Source of the DNA: Hymenobacter psoromatis
GTDB taxonomy: Bacteria; Bacteroidota; Bacteroidia; Cytophagales; Hymenobacteraceae
Direction: 5' to 3'
Assembly (NCBI RefSeq): GCF_020012125.1
Contig: NZ_JAIFAG010000001.1
Location: 2,666,001 to 2,730,000 of the forward strand
DNA: 64,000 nt
How positions within the stretch are numbered: position 1 is the first letter of the stretch; every line of letters starts with the position of its first letter. Made by a program: the position numbers and the translations under genes. Positions 27,039-40,807 of this stretch are shown here, piece after piece. The notes under the pieces are model-generated. The model had not been told where the DNA came from. It did not search any database and was given only the letters and a program-made list of their open reading frames with translations.

Positions 27039-27235
27039 AAAGCTCCGAACTTCACCGCCGGCTAATGAAGGATGGCTGGTATAAAATCGCGCAAACTGAT
27101 AGTCACATCAAGCTGGCGCACGCTACCAAAAAAGCCCTTACCCGCAGTGGCTACATCGAGTTTCCACTGCACGGCAGCGCCGAAGTCGGCAAAGGGCTAG
27201 CGGCCGTGTTGCTGAAACAGGCCGGGCTGAAATAA
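27035..27235 (+). CDS. hicA: HicA-type mRNA interferase toxin
   Basis: 66 residues from a GTG that overlaps the ureAB stop by 4 nt. Shows the dsRBD-like HicA layout: basic N-terminal helix, the His region DSHIKLAHA with H24 at the catalytic position, and a C-terminal [16 protein letters not shown] helix. HicA cleaves mRNA and is held by HicB. Overlap with ureAB would couple its translation to urease. Confidence 0.85.
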   Translation: MKSSELHRRLMKDGWYKIAQTDSHIKLAHATKKALTRSGYIEFPLHGSAEVGKGLAAVLLKQAGLK

Positions 27236-27312
27236 CTCGGGCAGCACACTGCGTTTTGCCAGCCAGGTAGTAAATTTACTACTCAACAAAAACCTGCTAA
27301 GTCACCCTGGAT

Positions 27313-27693
27313 ATGAAAAAGTACGAGATAATTGTGGAGCGCACCCCTACCGGTTACAGCGCCTACAACGAGGGCGAAGGGGCCTACACGGTCGGCACCA
27401 GCTTCGAGGAACTGAAAGCCAATATGGTGGAGGTGTTGAACCTGGCCCTCAGCGACACAGGCCGCACCGTGGGCATCGAGGACGTGAAAATCACCTACGA
27501 TTTGAAGTCGTTTTTCGAAGCCTACAAAGTCATCAACGCCGCCGCGCTTGCCAAGCGCCTGGGCATGACCCAAAGCCTGCTCAGCCAGTACATTGCCGGC
27601 AACAAGAAGCCCAGCCCCACCCAGACGCGCCGGATTCTGGAAGGCGTGCGCGCCGTGGGCCGCGAGCTGGCCGAAATGGATTTTGCCTTTTAA
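27313..27693 (+). CDS. hicB: HicB-type antitoxin
   Basis: 126 residues. N-terminal partial RNase H-like HicB domain (YEIIVERTPTGYSAY, then the SFEELKANM helix) and a C-terminal helix-turn-helix (LAKRLGMTQSLLSQYIAGNKK) for autoregulation. It lies 77 bp after hicA. The pair is inserted between ureAB and ureC. Immediately after its stop comes a second copy of the ureB 3' end. Confidence 0.9.
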   Translation: MKKYEIIVERTPTGYSAYNEGEGAYTVGTSFEELKANMVEVLNLALSDTGRTVGIEDVKITYDLKSFFEAYKVINAAALAKRLGMTQSLLSQYIAGNKKPSPTQTRRILEGVRAVGRELAEMDFAF

Positions 27694-27705
27694 ACCTACC
27701 TTCCC

Positions 27706-27841
27706 CTTCGAGCCGGGCAAGCGCAAGCGCGTGCAGCTAGTAGCGCTGGCCGGCGAGCGCCGCGTGTACGGTGGCAACGGCTGGCTTGATGGCCCGCTCG
27801 ATGAAGCCGGCAAGCAGCAGGCGCTCGGGAAGCTGGGGTAA
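27706..27841 (+). repeat. Second copy of the ureB 3' end (copy 2), ending in TAA
   Basis: 134 of these bases align without gaps to 26894-27027, about 84% identical. Translated in the ureB frame it gives [35 protein letters not shown] and KQQALGKLG then stop, against three amino-acid differences in the functional copy. Nearly all base differences are synonymous and lie in the last 75 bp. This copy has the GC-rich codons typical of the genome, so it may be the original ureAB tail, displaced by an insert that brought hicAB and a new tail. The next gene starts 11 bp after its stop. Confidence 0.9.
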
Positions 27842-27851
27842 CTTCTTAATT

Positions 27852-28943
27852 ATGAATCAGCACTTCGTCCCAAGAGTATATCTGAAAAACTTTGCAACAA
27901 AAGTTAGAAAGGAATATTTTATTAATACGTTCGATAAAAAAGATAAAAAATACTTTAAACCAAACATTAGAAATATTTGCTCAGAGATTAATTTTTACAC
28001 TTTACAAAAAAACACATCAATTGAGAGAGATATCCTAGCCATCGAAAAAATTTATTCTGACTCTATCGAACCCATGTACTCTAGAGCTTATGAAATTTTA
28101 ACAAATAATGAAATATTTGATATAACAAACAAACAACGCATGGAGATATTGCTAGCAGTACTACACCTTCATATGCGGAATCCAAAAATCTTAAAAAGAG
28201 CTTTATCTCATCATAATAAAGAAATTTCTAACCTTTATACCGAGGCCATAACAAAAGGCAAAAAGGGATTGTCCTACCTTGACGAAGATTTTAGCTTTAG
28301 AGAATGGACTCTTAAAAGCATCATAGATTACTTTTCAGAAAACACCACAAACGAGTTTAAAAATAAACATTTAGCGACGACAAGAAATATACTTGATTTT
28401 CACCAATTTGCAAAGATTGAGGTAAATATAACTAAAGGAGATTCTTTCTTCTTAACAAGCGATAATCCCCTAGGCTTAGAAGATTTTATTAATAAGAGGG
28501 AAGAACCATTTTTAAAGTCTACCGAATTTATCTTACCTCTTAACAGAAAATTCGCAGTAAAATTATATCATGATAATACACAGGGAATAAACGTTATCAA
28601 ACGGGGATTCATTCCCAACGGAAACGTGAACATGATTAATGAAATCATATTCAGACAAAGTTCAAGATTCGTATTTGGTGAGAAAAGTGATTTTGACCAG
28701 TACCAAGAAACTCAAGATTTTTTAAATGAAGACTCGTTTGAACTCAGAATAGATGCAATAAAACAGGTTTTAGAACTGGTTGAGTCTAAAGTAAATTTAG
28801 ACACCCGCGAATCTTATAATGTGCTAAAAGATTATTATGCAAAATATATAAATCAAGGCTTTATGAGTCACGATGATGAACAAGAGATGTTGCATAAATT
28901 TAGAGCGCTAAGTATTGCGTTTAGAAGCAAAAAAATAATTTAA
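27852..28943 (+). CDS. DUF4238 family protein, AT-rich insert
   Basis: 363 residues from the ATG at 27852. N-terminal [13 protein letters not shown] and the internal [11 protein letters not shown] match the pattern of DUF4238 proteins, whose function is unknown; some occur near defence or mobile genes. Strongly AT-rich, unlike ureAB and ureC on either side. It follows ureB tail copy 2 by 10 bp and ends 11 bp before ureC, so it is likely co-transcribed with the urease operon. Confidence 0.8.
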   Translation: MNQHFVPRVYLKNFATKVRKEYFINTFDKKDKKYFKPNIRNICSEINFYTLQKNTSIERDILAIEKIYSDSIEPMYSRAYEILTNNEIFDITNKQRMEILLAVLHLHMRNPKILKRALSHHNKEISNLYTEAITKGKKGLSYLDEDFSFREWTLKSIIDYFSENTTNEFKNKHLATTRNILDFHQFAKIEVNITKGDSFFLTSDNPLGLEDFINKREEPFLKSTEFILPLNRKFAVKLYHDNTQGINVIKRGFIPNGNVNMINEIIFRQSSRFVFGEKSDFDQYQETQDFLNEDSFELRIDAIKQVLELVESKVNLDTRESYNVLKDYYAKYINQGFMSHDDEQEMLHKFRALSIAFRSKKII

Positions 28944-28954
28944 GCCTCCTTCCC

Positions 28955-30676
28955 ATGTCCCTACCCCTTAGCCGGCAGGCGTATGCCGATATGTATGGCC
29001 CGACGGTGGGCGACCGGGTGCGCCTCGGCGATACCGAGTTGCTGATTGAGGTCGAGCGCGACTACTGCGTGTACGGCGAGGAATGCAAGTTTGGCGGCGG
29101 CAAAACCCTGCGCGACGGCATGGGGCAGGCGGCCGGCATCGGGCAGGCCGACGCGCTCGACCTGCTGATTACCAACGCGCTAGTGCTCGACTACACCGGC
29201 GTGTACAAGGCCGATGTTGGCATCAAGGGCGGGCGCATCGTGGGCATTGGCAAGGCCGGCAACCCGCACATCATGCCCGGCGTGGATGCGCGCCTGGTGG
29301 TGGGCGTGACCACCGAAGTGGTGGCCGGCGAGGGGCACATCCTCACGGCGGGCGGCATCGACTGCCACATCCACTTCATTTGCCCGCAGCAGATAACCGA
29401 GGCGCTGGCTTCGGGCGTGACCACGATGGTGGGTGGCGGCACCGGGCCGGCCGCTGGCACCACGGCCACCACCTGCACGCCGGGCGCGTTTTACCTCGAA
29501 ATGATGCTCAAGGCCACCGATGCCTTCCCCCTAAATTTCGGGTTTTTGGGCAAGGGCAACTCCTCGAAACCCGAGGGGCTGGCCGAGCAGGTGGAGGCCG
29601 GCGCGCTGGGCTTTAAGCTGCACGAGGACTGGGGCACCACCCCCGCCGCCATTGATAACTGCCTGACTATCGCCGAGAAGTACGACGTGCAGGTGTGCAT
29701 CCACACCGATACGCTCAACGAGAGCGGCTTCGTCGAAAACTCGGTGGCGGCCTTCAAGGGACGCACCATCCACGCCTACCACACGGAGGGCGCGGGCGGC
29801 GGCCACGCGCCCGACATCATCAAGATTTGCGGCGAGCCCAACGTCATTCCGTCGAGCACCAACCCCACGCGGCCGTTCACGGTGAACACGATTGACGAGC
29901 ACCTTGACATGCTGCTGGTGTGCCACCACCTCGACAAGAATATCCCCGAGGACGTGGCCTTCGCCGAGAGCCGCATCCGCCCCGAAACCATCGCCGCTGA
30001 GGATATTCTGCACGACATGGGCGCGCTGAGCATCATCAGCTCCGACTCGCAGGCGATGGGCCGGGTGGGCGAGGTCATCACCCGCACCTGGCAAACAGCC
30101 CACAAGATGCGCCAGCAGCGCGGCCCCCTCCCCGAAGACGCCGGCGCAGCCCGCCCCAACGACAACTTCCGCGCCCGCCGCTACGTGGCCAAGTACACCA
30201 TCAACCCCGCCCGCGCCCACGGCATGGCCGACGAAATCGGCTCGGTCGAAATCGGCAAGCTGGCCGATTTGGTGCTCTGGAAACCCGCCCTGTTCGGCTC
30301 GCGGCCCGAAATGATTATCAAGGGCGGCGTCATCGTGCAGGCCCAGATGGGCGACCCGAACGCCTCCATTCCCACACCGCAGCCATCGTTTTCGCGGCCG
30401 ATGTTTGGGGCGTTCGGCGGGGGGGTAGGGTACTGCTCAGTGGCGTTTGTGTCGGCCGCTTCGGTAGAGAAAGTGAGCACAGAATACGGCCTGAGTAAGC
30501 GCGTGCTGGCGGTGAAGGGCTGCCGCACGGTAGTCAAGAAGGACATGGCGCTGAACGACTACCTACCCAATATTTCGGTGGACCCGGAGACGTATCGGGT
30601 GATGGTGGATGGCGTGCACCTGACCTGCGAGCCGGCGCAAACGCTGCCGCTGGCGCAGCTTTATAACTTGTTTTAG
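28955..30676 (+). CDS. ureC: Urease alpha (catalytic) subunit
   Basis: 573 residues, full length. Nickel ligands HIHFICPQQ, carbamylated lysine K221 in [19 protein letters not shown], the [13 protein letters not shown] loop, and the mobile-flap His in LVCHHLDK. Hydrolyses urea to ammonia and carbamate. Followed closely by ureF and ureG. Confidence 0.98.
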   Translation: MSLPLSRQAYADMYGPTVGDRVRLGDTELLIEVERDYCVYGEECKFGGGKTLRDGMGQAAGIGQADALDLLITNALVLDYTGVYKADVGIKGGRIVGIGKAGNPHIMPGVDARLVVGVTTEVVAGEGHILTAGGIDCHIHFICPQQITEALASGVTTMVGGGTGPAAGTTATTCTPGAFYLEMMLKATDAFPLNFGFLGKGNSSKPEGLAEQVEAGALGFKLHEDWGTTPAAIDNCLTIAEKYDVQVCIHTDTLNESGFVENSVAAFKGRTIHAYHTEGAGGGHAPDIIKICGEPNVIPSSTNPTRPFTVNTIDEHLDMLLVCHHLDKNIPEDVAFAESRIRPETIAAEDILHDMGALSIISSDSQAMGRVGEVITRTWQTAHKMRQQRGPLPEDAGAARPNDNFRARRYVAKYTINPARAHGMADEIGSVEIGKLADLVLWKPALFGSRPEMIIKGGVIVQAQMGDPNASIPTPQPSFSRPMFGAFGGGVGYCSVAFVSAASVEKVSTEYGLSKRVLAVKGCRTVVKKDMALNDYLPNISVDPETYRVMVDGVHLTCEPAQTLPLAQLYNLF

Positions 30677-30687
30677 CGGGTTGCCCC

Positions 30688-31356
30688 ATGCCGCACCTCG
30701 CTCGCCTGCTCCACCTCGCCGATTCGGCCCTGCCAACCGGCTCGTTTGCCTATTCCTACGGGCTGGAAAGTAGCCTCATGTTTGGGCTGATTAAGACGGA
30801 AACCGAGTTTCGGGCCTACCTGTATTCCTTCTTGCAGCAGGCGGTAGGGTTTGAGCTTCCGTTCATTACCTCGGCGGCAACGGCGACCAATGACAGCCTC
30901 CCTACCCTCCTTTTGGAGTACGATGCGCAACTGCTCACGCCCGCTTTGCACCGCGCCAGCCTCACGCAGGGCAAAAACTGGCTGAAGCTGCTCGCTACCT
31001 TTTACCCCGAAGCAGAACTTGCCAAGCTGGGCCAAGCGCTGGCGCAGCAAGGGCTACCGCTGCATTTTGTGCCGCTGTTTGGATTGAGCCTGGGTAAAAT
31101 TGGCTTTGCATTGGCTGATATTCAAGCCACTTACCTGCACTTGGCGTTGCGCGACCAGCTGAGCGCGGCCATCCGCCTGGGCTTTATCGGGCCGATGGCG
31201 GGGCACTTGCTCCAACACGATTTTTACGTTATTTTTGAGAGTTTGCTGGATTCGGCCACTATTCGGCCCTACCCCGAAGCAACGCGCTGCACCCTGCTGC
31301 TTGAGATAGCGCAGATTTTTCACGACGATATTTATTCGCGGCTTTTTCAGAATTAA
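30688..31356 (+). CDS. ureF: Urease accessory protein UreF
   Basis: 222 residues; starts 11 bp after ureC. Conserved LADSALPTGSFAYSYGLES near the N-terminus, all-helical. Acts with UreD and UreG to load nickel into apo-urease. Confidence 0.94.
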   Translation: MPHLARLLHLADSALPTGSFAYSYGLESSLMFGLIKTETEFRAYLYSFLQQAVGFELPFITSAATATNDSLPTLLLEYDAQLLTPALHRASLTQGKNWLKLLATFYPEAELAKLGQALAQQGLPLHFVPLFGLSLGKIGFALADIQATYLHLALRDQLSAAIRLGFIGPMAGHLLQHDFYVIFESLLDSATIRPYPEATRCTLLLEIAQIFHDDIYSRLFQN

Positions 31357-31427
31357 TAGAACGCTACTATTAAGAACGGTCATGCTCATCTTGCGTCCTT
31401 AATCCTTAGCCAATAATCCCTACCCCT

Positions 31428-32180
31428 ATGGCTTTCGTTGAGAAACTGGCGCTGCTGCTCCACGGCCACAGCCACGAGGCCCTGGACTCGCCGGGCAGCT
31501 TTGCGGAGCGCGAAACCCGCCGCCTCCCCCCCTACCGCAACTTCCGCCAGCGGGCGTTTACGGTGGGCATCGGCGGGCCGGTGGGTACCGGCAAAACGGC
31601 CCTGCTCAAGGCATTGTGCGAAAACCTGCGCGATGACTACCGCCTGGGGGTGGTCACAAATGATATTTTTACCCGCGAAGACGCCGAGTTTCTCATCCGC
31701 GAAAGCGCCCTGACCGCCGACCGCATTGTGGGCGTCGAAACGGGTGGCTGCCCGCACGCCGCCATCCGCGAGGATATTTCGCTGAATATGGACGCGCTGG
31801 AAGGGTTAATGCACAAGTTTGATTACCAGATAGATTACTTATTCGTGGAGAGCGGCGGCGATAACCTGGCCGCCCACTTCAGCCGCGAGCTGGTCGATTA
31901 TTCCATTTATGTGATTGACGTATCGGGCGGCGACAAGATTCCGCGCAAGGGCGGGCCGGGCATTACGCAGTCTGACCTCTTAGTTATCAATAAAATAGAC
32001 TTGGCTACCCTCATCAAAGCCGACCTCGGCGTGATGGACCGCGACTCGCGCCGGATGCGCGGCGACGGGCCGTTTGTATTTGCCCGCGCTTCGGATGGGC
32101 ATAATTTAGAAACCATCATCGCGCACATTCACGCGGCCAAAACGCAGGCCCTGGCCGCCGTGCGCGAAGACCGCCGCTAA
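31428..32180 (+). CDS. ureG: Urease accessory GTPase UreG
   Basis: 250 residues. P-loop GGPVGTGKT at 49-57, the CPH metal-binding site in [11 protein letters not shown], and the guanine-specificity NKIDLA. About 40 residues longer than typical UreG, through an N-terminal extension with LHGHSHEA whose histidines could bind nickel; no ureE is visible nearby, so this extension may partly stand in for it (inference). Drives GTP-dependent nickel insertion. Confidence 0.95.
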   Translation: MAFVEKLALLLHGHSHEALDSPGSFAERETRRLPPYRNFRQRAFTVGIGGPVGTGKTALLKALCENLRDDYRLGVVTNDIFTREDAEFLIRESALTADRIVGVETGGCPHAAIREDISLNMDALEGLMHKFDYQIDYLFVESGGDNLAAHFSRELVDYSIYVIDVSGGDKIPRKGGPGITQSDLLVINKIDLATLIKADLGVMDRDSRRMRGDGPFVFARASDGHNLETIIAHIHAAKTQALAAVREDRR

Positions 32181-32277
32181 ACAAGTATACTCCGGCTACC
32201 GCCCGACCCTATGGAACTGGCGAAACCGCACTTCCCACAGTTTTACGCGCTGGCACCTACATTTCACCCTCAAACCT

Positions 32278-32389
32278 GCGCGTGCGGGCAACTGGTGGCG
32301 CTGGCCGGCGAGCGCCGCGCATCCGGCGGCCCCGGCTTACTGGCCCGCTCGCTGAAGCCGGCAAGCGGCGGGCGCTGGAGAAGTTGAGA
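32278..32389 (+). repeat. Degenerate third copy of the ureB 3' end
   Basis: Contains TGGTGGCGCTGGCCGGCGAG, then GGCCCGCTCGCTGAAGCCGG and GGCGCTGGAGAAG in the same order as ureAB and copy 2, but with small indels that break the frame. It lies downstream of ureG and ends 11 bp before the start codon of an AT-rich gene. Confidence 0.75.
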
Positions 32390-32400
32390 AATCTCGAATT

Positions 32401-32664
32401 ATGGAAACTATTTCTTTGGCCAATATTGCACAAAAGTTACAAGCGGCCATAACGGGTAAAATCGGTAGAGAAGATGCTGCAAATTGGGCTTTAAGAATAC
32501 GAGAATCTGTTGAAGTTAAGAAAATATTATCTGAACCTGCTAGAGATGAAAATCTGATTTGGGATTCTCTTCTTTACTTAGAAGGCATTGACTTGCAAGA
32601 TTTTCCTGACTCTTATCTGCATAACACAACCGATTTGACTAACTATTTACGCAAAATTAGCTGA
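32401..32664 (+). CDS. Small AT-rich protein of unknown function, possibly immunity-type
   Basis: 87 residues, acidic. The pattern ITGKIGREDAANWALRIR, then LIWDSLLYLEGIDLQ and DSYLHNTTDLTNYL, resembles small proteins I have seen beside polymorphic toxins, but I cannot name a family. AT-rich; sandwiched between ureB tail copies 3 and 4. Confidence 0.65.
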   Translation: METISLANIAQKLQAAITGKIGREDAANWALRIRESVEVKKILSEPARDENLIWDSLLYLEGIDLQDFPDSYLHNTTDLTNYLRKIS

Positions 32665-32665
32665 G

Positions 32666-32715
32666 CCCACTTGCTAAAGCCGGTAGGCAGCAGGCGCTGG
32701 GGAAGCCGAGGTTAT
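32666..32715 (+). repeat. Short fourth copy of the ureB 3' end
   Basis: GCCCACTTGCTAAAGCCGG followed by AGGCAGCAGGCGCTGGGGAA matches the final 45-50 bp of copy 2 (GGCCCGCTCGATGAAGCCGG, AAGCAGCAGGCGCTCGGGAA). It starts right after the stop of the preceding ORF and ends 12 bp before the next start, which shares ATGAAT with the gene after copy 2. Confidence 0.7.
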
Positions 32716-32727
32716 TATTTCTGCATA

Positions 32728-33129
32728 ATGAATGCCCAATTTTGGAAATTGTCCATACTTATTCTGCCAGGGTTAAGCTCATGCTTTTTAATGCCGAAAT
32801 GCGAAGAATATAAAACTTCTTTTCTTGGTAAAGAAATCAATTTAGTTTTGCAGGTGAATAAAAGCGTCGGCAGAGAAATAGACTTTAGAGGCTACGAACC
32901 TGTTACGACAAAACCAGTGGCCTACGATGACGCAGGAGGATTCTATGTCAATATAATAGAGGCAGCTGAATTAGGAGATACCCTTTTAAAGAAAAGTAAT
33001 GAGACTTGGTTTGTGTTGAAAAAGAAAAAGTACAATCTAAAGTTTGGGGTTCAATGCAAAGATGATGAATTTCTAAAAATTGAACCAGATACTTTAAAGA
33101 AGGAGTCACTCGAATGGGCTAATTTATAA
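32728..33129 (+). CDS. Small AT-rich lipoprotein of unknown function
   Basis: 133 residues from the ATG at 32728. Type II signal peptide: basic start, hydrophobic core and lipobox LSSC near residue 18. The mature part is a charged beta-rich domain (TSFLGKEINLVLQVNKSVG) that I do not recognise. AT-rich; follows ureB tail copy 4. Confidence 0.65.
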   Translation: MNAQFWKLSILILPGLSSCFLMPKCEEYKTSFLGKEINLVLQVNKSVGREIDFRGYEPVTTKPVAYDDAGGFYVNIIEAAELGDTLLKKSNETWFVLKKKKYNLKFGVQCKDDEFLKIEPDTLKKESLEWANL

Positions 33130-33484
33130 TCGCCCTGAAGATTTTTGGAATAAGTAGTAGCTCCTTGTCTACATGCTACTATTGCATTACTCGGCTTTGG
33201 CCGCCTAAGACACCCCCCAACGGCGCGACTTAACCCCTAGCACCGTATATTACCCCCCGGTTGCCGCCTCCCCAAGCGGCAATGTTTCGGCAGAATCTGA
33301 CTTTGTTAGCTTGCGCCGCCCTCCCCGCGCCCTACCCCTCCCCCCACCCATCACGGATTTGCCGGTTTCCGGCACTGGCCTCGCTGTTTTCAAAAACAGC
33401 TTGGGGCCAGCGCCGCATCCTTATGTCCGGCCCGCTTGCTCCAACGCTCCCTAATCGCTCACTGCTTGCTAATTGTTTACTGAC
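33130..33484. other. Intergenic region before gltB
   Basis: 355 bp with no convincing gene. It shifts from AT-rich (end of the accessory block) to GC-rich. It must hold the gltBD promoter, but no clear TAnnTTTG element was found. Confidence 0.35.
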
Positions 33485-37990
<4,506 letters not shown>

Positions 37991-37991
37991 C

Positions 37992-38609
37992 GTGCGCCTC
38001 ACCCCCCTACCCCCTGTCCGAAACGGAGAGGGGGAGCCTAGTAATACTGATTTAGCTAATGAATATGCAGATTACAGAAATCGACCAGGAAGTGACCGAT
38101 TATGATTGGTTTGCTATTGACAAACAGGGTAGCATAGGTCATTTTTCTTCCAACGGCGGGATTCTGCCTAATTCTATTTCTACTTCTGCGGAAGACTTAG
38201 AATCAGTGGTAGATTATTTCACATCCTTGAAGGAAAGAACAGGCCACAAACTCGCTCCCAACTTTTCTTACCCGCAAGAAATTAAGGGTACCGAGCAAAA
38301 AGCAAAATTTTTATCAAGCTTCGCTAACTATTCGGATTGTGGACTCTATTCCTTCGATAGAATCGAACCGAATTATCGAAGAGATTTAGAAAAGCAGGAT
38401 TATTCGGCGATAACCCAACCTAATAAACCCTTGCTAATAACACAAGTGCCAGAGTCAATACAGACGATACTGAATAGAACAGTTTGCAACTGCGATTTTA
38501 GTACAAATACTGTAATAAAGTTAGGTCAAGTTCAAAACTTCTAATAATAAGCGCGCCATCTTGGCTCCCCCTCTCCTTTTCGGAGAGGGGGCCGGGGGGT
38601 GAGGCGCAC
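37992..38609. mobile_element. 47-bp inverted repeats enclosing an AT-rich ORF (MITE-like with cargo)
   Basis: Left arm 37992-38038 and right arm 38563-38609 are reverse complements at 43 of 47 positions (both start GTGCGCCTCACCCCCC when read inward). Between them are 524 bp of AT-rich DNA with one complete ORF. The same arms form a closed hairpin with a 39-nt spacer at 18164-18290, so here either cargo entered the loop or a non-autonomous element carries a gene. No transposase inside; no clear target duplication. Confidence 0.8.
38059..38544 (+). CDS. AT-rich hypothetical protein between gltB and gltD
   Basis: 161 residues; ATG at 38059, second Met at 38065. Soluble. The start DYDWFAIDKQGSIGHFSSNG resembles small Bacteroidetes proteins opening 'DWFAVDxxGxIGHF', which I know only as uncharacterised. 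It lies wholly within the 47-bp inverted repeats and in the direction of the gltBD operon. Immunity-type function is possible but not shown. Confidence 0.7.
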   Translation: MNMQITEIDQEVTDYDWFAIDKQGSIGHFSSNGGILPNSISTSAEDLESVVDYFTSLKERTGHKLAPNFSYPQEIKGTEQKAKFLSSFANYSDCGLYSFDRIEPNYRRDLEKQDYSAITQPNKPLLITQVPESIQTILNRTVCNCDFSTNTVIKLGQVQNF

Positions 38610-38634
38610 CGCCAGAACGAGCTAAAACCGCACA

Positions 38635-40104
38635 ATGGGCAACATCACCGGCTTCAAAGAATACCCGCGCACCGCGCCGCCTAAGGCGGCCCCGACCGAG
38701 CGCGTGGCCCACTACCAGGAATTTATCGGCCTCTACCCCGAGAAAGAGCTGCACCAGCAGGCGGCCCGCTGCATGAACTGCGGGGTGCCGTTTTGCCACT
38801 CGGGCTGCCCGCTGGGCAATATCATTCCCGAGTTCAACGAGGCGGTGTACCAGCAGGATTGGCGGGCGGCGTATGATATCTTGTCAGCCACCAATAATTT
38901 CCCCGAGTTTACGGGCCGCATCTGCCCCGCGCCCTGCGAGTCGGCCTGCGTGCTGAGCATCCACAGCGCGCCGGTGGCGATTGAGGAAATCGAGAAGCAC
39001 ATCATCGAGATTGCCTTCGAGAAGGGCTACGTGCGGCCCGTCGCGCCGGTGCTGAAAACCGGCAAAACGGTGGCCGTGGTCGGCAGCGGCCCGGCCGGGC
39101 TGGCGGTGGCGGCGCAGCTCACCGAGGCCGGCCACGTCGTGACCATCTTCGAGCGCGACCCGCACGCGGGCGGTCTTATGCGCTACGGCGTGCCCGATTT
39201 TAAGCTTGAAAAATGGGTGATTGAGCGCCGCATTAAGCTGCTCGAAGAGGCCGGCGTGACCTTCCGCTGCAACGTGGAAATCGGCCGCGACCTGCCGGCC
39301 GATAAGCTGCGCCGCACCTTCGACGCGGTGGTGCTGGCGGGCGGAGCCTCGGCCCCGCGCGAGCTAAATTTGCCTGGCCACGAGCTGGCTGGCATCCACT
39401 ACGCGATGGAGTACCTGACGCAGCAAAACCGCCGCGTGAGCGATACGCCCGTGGACAGCGAGCACATCCTGGCCGATGGCCTCGACGTGGTAGTTATCGG
39501 CAGCGGCGACACGGGCTCCGACTGCGTAGGCACCGCCAATCGTCAGCAAGCCAAGTCGGTAGCGCAGTTCGCCATGATGCACCAGCCCGGCGAGGAGCGC
39601 CCCGCCCACACGCCGTGGCCGCTCTACCCCACCGTATTTCGCACCAGTAGCTCGCACGAGGAGGGCTGCCAGCGCTACTGGGGCGTGAACACCAAGGCCT
39701 ACCTCGGCGACAAGCACGGCCAGGTGCGCGCCCTGCTCGTGAGCGACGTAACCTGGGAAACCGACGAAATGGGCCGCCGCGTTCGCTTCGAAGAAGTGCC
39801 CGGCTCCGACCGCGAAATCCCGTGCCAGTTGGTGTTGCTGGCCCTGGGCTTCACCGGCCCGGCCAACGCTGGCTTGCTCGGCCAGCTGGGGGTAGGGCTG
39901 GACGAGCGCGGCAACGTGCATGCCCCCGAAATCACCTACCACACCAACCTCCCCGGCGTGTTCGTGGCCGGCGACATGCGTCGCGGCCAGTCACTCATCG
40001 TCTGGGCCATCTCGGAGGGTAGAGAGGCCGCCCGGCAGGTCGATATATTTTTGATGGGTAAGACGAATTTGCCAAGCAAGAATGCGGTAGGGATGTTTAA
40101 GTGA
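38635..40104 (+). CDS. gltD: Glutamate synthase small subunit, NADPH-dependent
   Basis: 489 residues. N-terminal cysteine clusters CGVPFCHSGCPLGN and CPAPCESACVL hold Fe-S centres; FAD-binding VAVVGSGPAGLAVAAQL and a second dinucleotide fold VVIGSGDTGSDC for NADPH. Passes electrons to GltB. Separated from gltB by the inverted-repeat insert. Confidence 0.96.
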   Translation: MGNITGFKEYPRTAPPKAAPTERVAHYQEFIGLYPEKELHQQAARCMNCGVPFCHSGCPLGNIIPEFNEAVYQQDWRAAYDILSATNNFPEFTGRICPAPCESACVLSIHSAPVAIEEIEKHIIEIAFEKGYVRPVAPVLKTGKTVAVVGSGPAGLAVAAQLTEAGHVVTIFERDPHAGGLMRYGVPDFKLEKWVIERRIKLLEEAGVTFRCNVEIGRDLPADKLRRTFDAVVLAGGASAPRELNLPGHELAGIHYAMEYLTQQNRRVSDTPVDSEHILADGLDVVVIGSGDTGSDCVGTANRQQAKSVAQFAMMHQPGEERPAHTPWPLYPTVFRTSSSHEEGCQRYWGVNTKAYLGDKHGQVRALLVSDVTWETDEMGRRVRFEEVPGSDREIPCQLVLLALGFTGPANAGLLGQLGVGLDERGNVHAPEITYHTNLPGVFVAGDMRRGQSLIVWAISEGREAARQVDIFLMGKTNLPSKNAVGMFK

Positions 40105-40168
40105 GGGTTTTGGGTATTGGTATAAAAGAGAAGCCCTGGAAGCCGTTGCTTTCGGGTATTCTCCTTTT

Positions 40169-40416
40169 TTATGCCTTCATTTTAGCTACCAGTTTAACTC
40201 CGTCGAACATATCTCCTATGTCTGTTGATATTAGGTCACCTACTTTGAAATGATGAGCAAAAATATGCATTTCATTTTCGGTGAAATCGATGTCGTCTAA
40301 ATTTTTCAGCTTTATCTCACTGTGCTTTATAGATGGTATTTCTACTAATTCTAAAATACTTTCGGAAACAATTCTTCCTTTTGCAATTATCCAAATAATT
40401 GGCTCATGACATATTA
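40169..40416 (-). pseudogene. AT-rich gene remnant
   Basis: An open frame of about 80 codons without ATG or GTG start encodes EPIIWIIAKGRIVSESILEL and later HHFKVGDLISTDIGDMFDG. The sequence looks protein-coding but headless. Family not recognised. Lies in an AT-rich accessory block after gltD. Confidence 0.45.
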
Positions 40417-40432
40417 TTTAGATATATATGTT

Positions 40433-40772
40433 TTAAAAAATATTGTTATCTGAATATCCTATAATTATGTCGTCAAAGAAAATAGTCAAAGTTTGACTTA
40501 AATTACTCGGGTCCATAATTAATTTCAAGATTTTTATTTATTTTTTTGATGAAAAACTAACCATATTCAAAACTAGTGCTTTGATATTGCCTGTCGAATT
40601 CGATATTTTCAAGTGTAGTATCTTGCAAGCTTAAAATAAGATGCCAACCAGGATTATCAAGCGTAGTTAATGACAGTCCGCTATTGTGTTCCCAGTCACC
40701 GTTATAATTAATCTCATACCAATCTTGTAGCCGGGTAATTAAATCACTTATATTTATAAGAAAATTATGAGA
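40433..40772 (-). pseudogene. Imm53-like immunity protein remnant
   Basis: The frame reads LITRLQDWYEINYNGDWEHN, then LTTLDNPGWHLIL, matching the Imm53 pattern WLQxWY...DGDWEH...TLDNPGW. It meets a TAG at 40557-40559 where the family has Trp (DWF), then continues FFIKKINKNLEINYG; one frame change follows before DPSNLSQTLTIFFDD, the family's C-terminal GDPxxLxxxLxxF. So one nonsense and one indel. No clear start codon. Confidence 0.7.
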
Positions 40773-40807
40773 TTAAAATTAGTAACTTTATTTTTAGTAG
40801 TTTGCAT

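Noticed and set aside
27771..27851. N-terminal extension of the DUF4238 gene
   Set aside because: The extra codons are an out-of-frame reading of the ureB tail copy; the ATG at 27852 gives the family's NQHFVPR start.
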